NCBI GenBank assembly: GCA_021617435.1
Contig: JAJWCP010000079.1
Span: 1-6,587, forward strand
Length of the DNA stretch: 6,587 nt
Source: Pseudomonadota bacterium
GTDB lineage: Bacteria; Pseudomonadota; Alphaproteobacteria; RF32; CAG-239
Reading direction: 5' to 3'
A model generated the notes under the pieces. The model saw only the letters and a program-made list of their open reading frames with translations, made no database searches and was not told where the DNA came from. The position numbers and the translations under genes were made by a program. Shown in pieces: positions 3,809 to 6,587 of this stretch. The first letter of the stretch is position 1, and every line of letters begins with the position of its first letter.

Positions 3809-6534
3809 ATTCTGCCGTGGCAGTGTTTATACTTTTTTCCGCTTCCGCACGGACACGGATCATTACGCGACACTCTGCCCCATGTGCTTGGGTCGTTTTT
3901 ATTAAACGGAGCGTTACGAACCGGTTCCGGTTTTACAGGAGCTTCCGCTTCAGGCGCATTTCCGCCGACTAAGCTTTGCGGTTGCTCGTGAACAGCTTCC
4001 ATTTTAACGTTTTGTTGGCGTTGCTCGGCTCGTTGCATTGATTCTTCGGCGTTGCTTCTGATAATAGTGCGGCAAACCACAATCGTAACCTTTTCTTTTA
4101 AGGCATCAAGCAGAGCCGAAAACATATTAAACGCCTCACGCTTATATTCGCTCAACGGATCTTTTTGCCCGTACGCGCGCAAAACAATGGTATGACGCAT
4201 CATATCCAAAGTGGCGATATGCTCTTTCCACAGCTGGTCAAGAACTTGCAATAAAATGCTTTTCTCCACCATTTTAACAATTTCGGTCGGAACACCGTTG
4301 TTCTTTTCAACCAAGCGTTTTTCAACTTCGTCTAAAATTTTCTGAGTCATGGTATCACTGTCAATTTCAGGTTCATTAGCCCAGTTGGTAACCGGTAAAA
4401 CAAAGCCGGTAATTTTAGCGAGTTCTTGCTTCAACTCTTCCGTTCGCCATTCTTCCGGAGTGCTCCCGTACGGAACAAAACCGGCAATCACGGAAGTTAA
4501 ATATTCCTGACGCATATCTTTAACGGTATCCGAAACGTCGTCGGTTTCCATAAGTTCGCGGCGCTGAGCATAAATAACTTTGCGCTGCTCGTTCATTACG
4601 TTGTCGTACTTTAACAAGTTTTTACGAATATCAAAGTTACGCTCTTCAACTTTCTGCTGCGCCTTTTCCAAAGCCTTGCTAATCCACGGGTGAACCAAAG
4701 CCTCGCCTTCCGGCAATCCGAGTTTTTGCAATACGGCAGACATTCTTTCAGAGCCGAAAATACGCATTAAGTCATCTTGCAGTGAAAGGAAGAATTTTGA
4801 AGTTCCGGGGTCGCCCTGACGACCGGAACGACCGCGCAACTGATTATCAATACGGCGGCTTTCATGACGCTCGGTACCCAAAATATACAAGCCGCCGGCT
4901 GCCAAAACTTTTTGCTTATCGGCTTCAATTTCCGTTTTAATTTTGGCTTTTATTTTTTCAATTTCTTCCGGAGTTTCCTCGCCGGTCAAAACTGATTTAA
5001 GTTTCATATCCAAGTTACCGCCAAGCTGAATATCCGTACCACGTCCGGCCATATTGGTGGCAATGGTAATAGCACCGGCAACACCGGCTTGCGCCACAAT
5101 CGCGGCCTCGCGCTCGTGATGACGGGCGTTCAGCACTTCAAAGTGGACATTCGGCGCGGCTTTGCTCAGCAAATCAGCCACCACTTCAGATTTTTCAACT
5201 GAGGTTGTGCCCACCAAAACCGGCTGTCCGCGGCGGTGGCAGTCTAAAATAGTGTTAATAATCGCCTGATATTTTTCTTTTTCGGTGCGGTAAATTTCAT
5301 CATGTTCATCAACTCTTACAACCGGTTTATTGGTCGGAATTTCAACGCATGACAACCCGTAAATATCGGCAAATTCAGCCTCTTCGGTCATGGCGGTACC
5401 GGTCATACCGGAAAGCTTCGGATACAAACGGAAATAATTTTGGAAAGTGATTGACGCCAAAGTTTGGTTTTCAGACTGAATAGCAACCCCTTCTTTAGCC
5501 TCTAACGCCTGATGCAGACCATCGCTGTAACGGCGTCCTTCCATAATACGTCCGGTAAATTCGTCAACAATCACCACTTTGCCGTCTTTAACAATGTAGT
5601 CAACATCGCGGGTAAACATTTTGTGCGCGCGCAAAGCCTGATTAACATGGTGCACTAATGAAACATTGCCGATGTCATACAAGCCGCCCTCGGTAATAAG
5701 GCCAACCTGCTTTAGCAATTGTTCAACATGGGTCATACCAACCTCGGTTAAAGTAACCGTACGGGCTTTTTCATCTTTTTCATAATCAGCCGGAACTAAC
5801 TGCGGAATAATTTTATTAACCGAAACATAGCGCTCCGACGAATCTTCCGCCGCACCTGAAATAATCAGCGGCGTTCTGGCCTCATCAATCAAAATGGAGT
5901 CAACCTCGTCAACAATGGCAAAATTAAATTCGCGTTGAACCCGTTCTTCCAAGTTAAACTTCATATTATCGCGCAAATAGTCAAAGCCAAGCTCGTTGTT
6001 GGTTCCGTAAATAATGTCGGAATTATAAGCCGCGCGGCGTTGATTATCGTCTTTGCCGTGAACAATATAGTCAACCGTCAAGCCCAAAAAGCGATATACC
6101 TGTCCCATCCATTCGGCATCGCGCTTAGCCAAATAATCGTTTACGGTAACGATATGCACGCCCTTGCCTTCCAAAGCATTCAAATATGCCGCCAACGTGG
6201 CTACCAATGTTTTGCCTTCGCCGGTTTTCATTTCGGCAATCATGCCTTTGTGCAAAACAATACCGCCGACCAACTGCACATCATAATGGCGCTGACCAAG
6301 CGTACGTTTCGCAGCCTCGCGAACTGCGGCAAATGCTTCCGGTAAAAGTTCGTCCAACGTTTCGCCATTTTTAATACGATTACGGAACTCATCGGTTTTG
6401 GCTTTTAACTCAGCATCTGAAAGTTTTACAAAATCAGGCTCCAATGAATTAATTTTATCCACAACCTTCATCTGTCTTTTAACAAATCTGTCATTTGCGC
6501 TGCCAAAAAGCGCACGGGCTATTTTATTTAACAT
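3802..6534 (-). CDS. secA: Preprotein translocase subunit SecA
   Basis: SecA, the ATPase motor that pushes unfolded preproteins through SecYEG at the inner membrane. Full length at 910 residues, normal for proteobacterial SecA. Seen in order: N-terminal helix with basic residues (1-30), Walker A MKTGEGKT (102-109), preprotein cross-linking region after the Walker B DEVD (209-212), TPLIISG (221-227), YPKLSGMTGTA (371-381) opening NBD2, TNMAGRGTDIQLGG (493-506), and QLRGRSGRQGDPG (565-577) arginine-finger region. The helical scaffold and wing follow (about 600-830). After an acidic, Pro-rich linker comes the C-terminal zinc-binding tail NDPCPCGSGKKYKHCHG (Cys893, Cys895, Cys904, His905), which binds SecB and phospholipid. 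The start at 6534 has AAGG at 6545-6542 with a 7-nt spacer. The stop overlaps the terminator stem, so the transcript ends with this gene. Codon use (CCG, CGN, GAA) serves here as a local reference for resident genes. No lesion is seen. Confidence 0.98.
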   Translation of the reverse strand: MLNKIARALFGSANDRFVKRQMKVVDKINSLEPDFVKLSDAELKAKTDEFRNRIKNGETLDELLPEAFAAVREAAKRTLGQRHYDVQLVGGIVLHKGMIAEMKTGEGKTLVATLAAYLNALEGKGVHIVTVNDYLAKRDAEWMGQVYRFLGLTVDYIVHGKDDNQRRAAYNSDIIYGTNNELGFDYLRDNMKFNLEERVQREFNFAIVDEVDSILIDEARTPLIISGAAEDSSERYVSVNKIIPQLVPADYEKDEKARTVTLTEVGMTHVEQLLKQVGLITEGGLYDIGNVSLVHHVNQALRAHKMFTRDVDYIVKDGKVVIVDEFTGRIMEGRRYSDGLHQALEAKEGVAIQSENQTLASITFQNYFRLYPKLSGMTGTAMTEEAEFADIYGLSCVEIPTNKPVVRVDEHDEIYRTEKEKYQAIINTILDCHRRGQPVLVGTTSVEKSEVVADLLSKAAPNVHFEVLNARHHEREAAIVAQAGVAGAITIATNMAGRGTDIQLGGNLDMKLKSVLTGEETPEEIEKIKAKIKTEIEADKQKVLAAGGLYILGTERHESRRIDNQLRGRSGRQGDPGTSKFFLSLQDDLMRIFGSERMSAVLQKLGLPEGEALVHPWISKALEKAQQKVEERNFDIRKNLLKYDNVMNEQRKVIYAQRRELMETDDVSDTVKDMRQEYLTSVIAGFVPYGSTPEEWRTEELKQELAKITGFVLPVTNWANEPEIDSDTMTQKILDEVEKRLVEKNNGVPTEIVKMVEKSILLQVLDQLWKEHIATLDMMRHTIVLRAYGQKDPLSEYKREAFNMFSALLDALKEKVTIVVCRTIIRSNAEESMQRAEQRQQNVKMEAVHEQPQSLVGGNAPEAEAPVKPEPVRNAPFNKNDPSTWGRVSRNDPCPCGSGKKYKHCHGRID

Positions 6535-6549
6535 ATCTTTACCTTATAT

Positions 6550-6579
6550 ATTATCGTAATAAACTACATTTAGTGTTTA
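6550..6579 (-). promoter_or_regulatory. Weak candidate promoter upstream of secA
   Basis: On the minus strand TAAACA (6579-6574) and GATAAT (6555-6550) are 18 bp apart, the same spacing and -10 box as the candidate at 1158-1187. The -10 matches the consensus at 5 of 6 positions, the -35 at 4 of 6. Transcription would start close to the Shine-Dalgarno (6545-6542), leaving an implausibly short leader, so the true promoter may lie beyond the window. No SecM-like upstream ORF is visible in the 53 bp available. Confidence 0.2.
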
Positions 6580-6587
6580 TATTAACC

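Noticed and set aside
5935..6374. Plus-strand frames opposite the secA N-terminus
   Set aside because: Antisense shadows of the highly conserved Walker A region of SecA; no independent support.

Overview
The window is about 6.6 kb of moderately AT-rich bacterial chromosome. SecA (910 aa, alphaproteobacterial in style) and a prepilin with the N-terminal module GRSMVEMLGVLAIIGV suggest an uncultured, host- or gut-associated alphaproteobacterium. I remember that module from gut alphaproteobacterial metagenome assemblies (RF32-like group). This assignment is inference from memory, not a search result.

Layout from left to right. (1) 1-465 (+): the C-terminal part of a HAD-superfamily hydrolase, cut by the window edge. 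(2) 462-1148 (-): an exported protein with an HEQTH (HExxH) motif; its stop codon overlaps that of the HAD gene. (3) 1192-1917 (+): an exported, Pro/Gln/Asn-rich, probably disordered protein of unknown function, divergent from gene 2 across 43 bp. (4) 1920-2249 and 2272-2658 (-): a two-gene unit. The upstream gene encodes a small basic protein carrying a DKFFHCKANYEAASRG pattern that I associate with polymorphic-toxin C-termini. The downstream gene encodes a three-helix membrane protein with a Cys-loop tail. Codon use differs from secA, so the pair looks acquired. (5) 2659-3006: about 350 bp without a conventional gene but dense in structure. It holds two tandem minus-strand terminators, a minus-strand small-ORF unit with a strong Shine-Dalgarno sequence, three phased 10-bp TTTTGTAT repeats, a GC-rich hairpin, and a 20-bp AU-rich hairpin over the ribosome-binding site of the next gene. 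(6) 3007-3732 (+): a type IV prepilin/pseudopilin-like protein with an unusually long 43-residue leader, part of it encoded by a perfect 13-bp inverted repeat. (7) 3762-3808: a 21-bp perfect bidirectional terminator shared with (8) secA (3802-6534, -), the Sec translocase ATPase.

Working together: SecA drives export through SecYEG. The three genes with export or pilin signals (HExxH protein, disordered protein, prepilin) are potential Sec clients, but nothing in the sequence links them functionally. Genes are tightly packed: the two left-hand convergent pairs overlap or lie 2 bp apart with no terminator, while the secA/prepilin pair shares one. The parts most worth a second look are the 2690-3110 region (structured leader, orphan minus-strand unit, palindrome-encoded pilin leader) and the candidate toxin/immunity-like pair.
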